The notes beneath the pieces are model-generated. The model was not told the DNA's origin. It did no database searches and saw nothing but the letters and a program-made list of their open reading frames with translations. The translations under genes and the position numbers were made by a program. From Bacteroidota bacterium (GTDB lineage: Bacteria; Bacteroidota; Bacteroidia; Flavobacteriales; Flavobacteriaceae): 5,872 nucleotides of DNA. Of the stretch, positions 5,656 to 5,872 are shown piece by piece; within the stretch, counting starts at the first letter, position 1; every line of letters begins with the position of its first letter. Location of the stretch: positions 1 to 5,872 of the forward strand of contig JAACDD010000019.1 of NCBI GenBank assembly GCA_009937085.1, in the 5' to 3' direction.

Positions 5656-5872
5656 ATGAAATACCTTACTAGATTAACTATTTTAATTTTTGTGTTATTA
5701 CAATTTTCTTGCAACAGTAATGCAGAATACAGTATCGAGGTGACGGAAGTTTCTCCTTGGTGCATATTGGGATTTGATTCTTTAAACAGAACTCCGAATG
5801 AGCGAATTGCAATGTTGACTGAAATGGGTTTTACAAAATATGGATTCAATAAAGGCAAAGGAGACTTGACTA
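5656..5872 (+). CDS. Lipoprotein, probable TIM-barrel sugar isomerase/epimerase-like (partial, cut at right edge)
   Basis: The frame is open from the ATG at 5656 to the end of the window (72 codons seen). It begins MKYLTRLTILIFVLLQFSC, a lipoprotein signal with Cys19; the lipobox QFSC is loose but acceptable for Bacteroidota. After a short linker, residues 33-72 include SPWCILGFDSLNRTPNERI and LTEMGFTKYGFN. These resemble the first strand and helix of xylose-isomerase-like TIM-barrel proteins (sugar phosphate isomerase/epimerase), in which the phrase 'ERI..L.ElGF..y' is common. Only the beginning is visible, so the assignment is tentative. The start lies 30 bases after the attC-like site at 5559-5625, with no TAnnTTTG box between them, so transcription may come from upstream. 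It may be the gene of a second cassette. Confidence 0.65.
   Translation, partial: MKYLTRLTILIFVLLQFSCNSNAEYSIEVTEVSPWCILGFDSLNRTPNERIAMLTEMGFTKYGFNKGKGDLT

Noticed and set aside
5613..5858. Open frame of 81 codons on the minus strand
   Set aside because: It overlaps the better-supported plus-strand lipoprotein start and the palindrome arm, and has no recognisable protein features.

Overview
The window looks like chromosomal DNA from a member of the Flavobacteriia (Bacteroidota), probably marine or otherwise polysaccharide-degrading. The evidence is a TonB-dependent receptor, a secreted enzyme with a C-terminal type IX secretion (Por) sorting domain, lipoproteins of the Bacteroidota kind, promoter boxes of the form TAnnTTTG, AT-rich start regions without Shine-Dalgarno sequences, and an AT-rich composition.

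Left part (1-2573): the minus strand carries the N-terminal 461 residues of a BtuB-like outer-membrane cobalamin receptor, running off the left edge. Its leader holds a clear cobalamin riboswitch. Divergently, on the plus strand, lie a small DUF6580-type membrane protein and, 13 bases further on, a VOC (glyoxalase-fold) protein, probably one operon. The receptor imports vitamin B12 across the outer membrane under B12 feedback. The divergent membrane protein is a candidate partner at the inner membrane, by context only.

Middle part (2574-4500): a complete secreted family-6 polysaccharide lyase (alginate/chondroitin lyase type) with catalytic Lys242 and Arg263 stands alone, without the usual utilisation-locus neighbours. 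It is bracketed by two ungapped, about 77% identical copies of a 124-base segment. The left copy is the 3' end of the VOC gene plus its downstream DNA. The right copy is a decayed remnant of the same segment with in-frame stops, beginning exactly at the lyase stop codon. The lyase therefore looks like an insertion next to, or a replacement within, a duplicated VOC gene.

Right part (4500-5872): two lipoprotein genes on the plus strand, a probable zinc metallopeptidase (HEGTH) and the start of a probable TIM-barrel sugar isomerase/epimerase-like protein. The first is flanked by two imperfect palindromes of the same layout: ATTTAA, a stem with a TATAT core, a short spacer, then GTTG. The downstream palindrome begins 11 bases after the stop codon and has the geometry of an integron attC site: outer RYYYAAC/GTT arms, an unpaired spacer, and an inner stem with one extrahelical base. 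This suggests a single-gene mobile cassette, with a second cassette starting immediately after. No integrase lies in the window, so this is a hypothesis, and it is the most interesting thing here.
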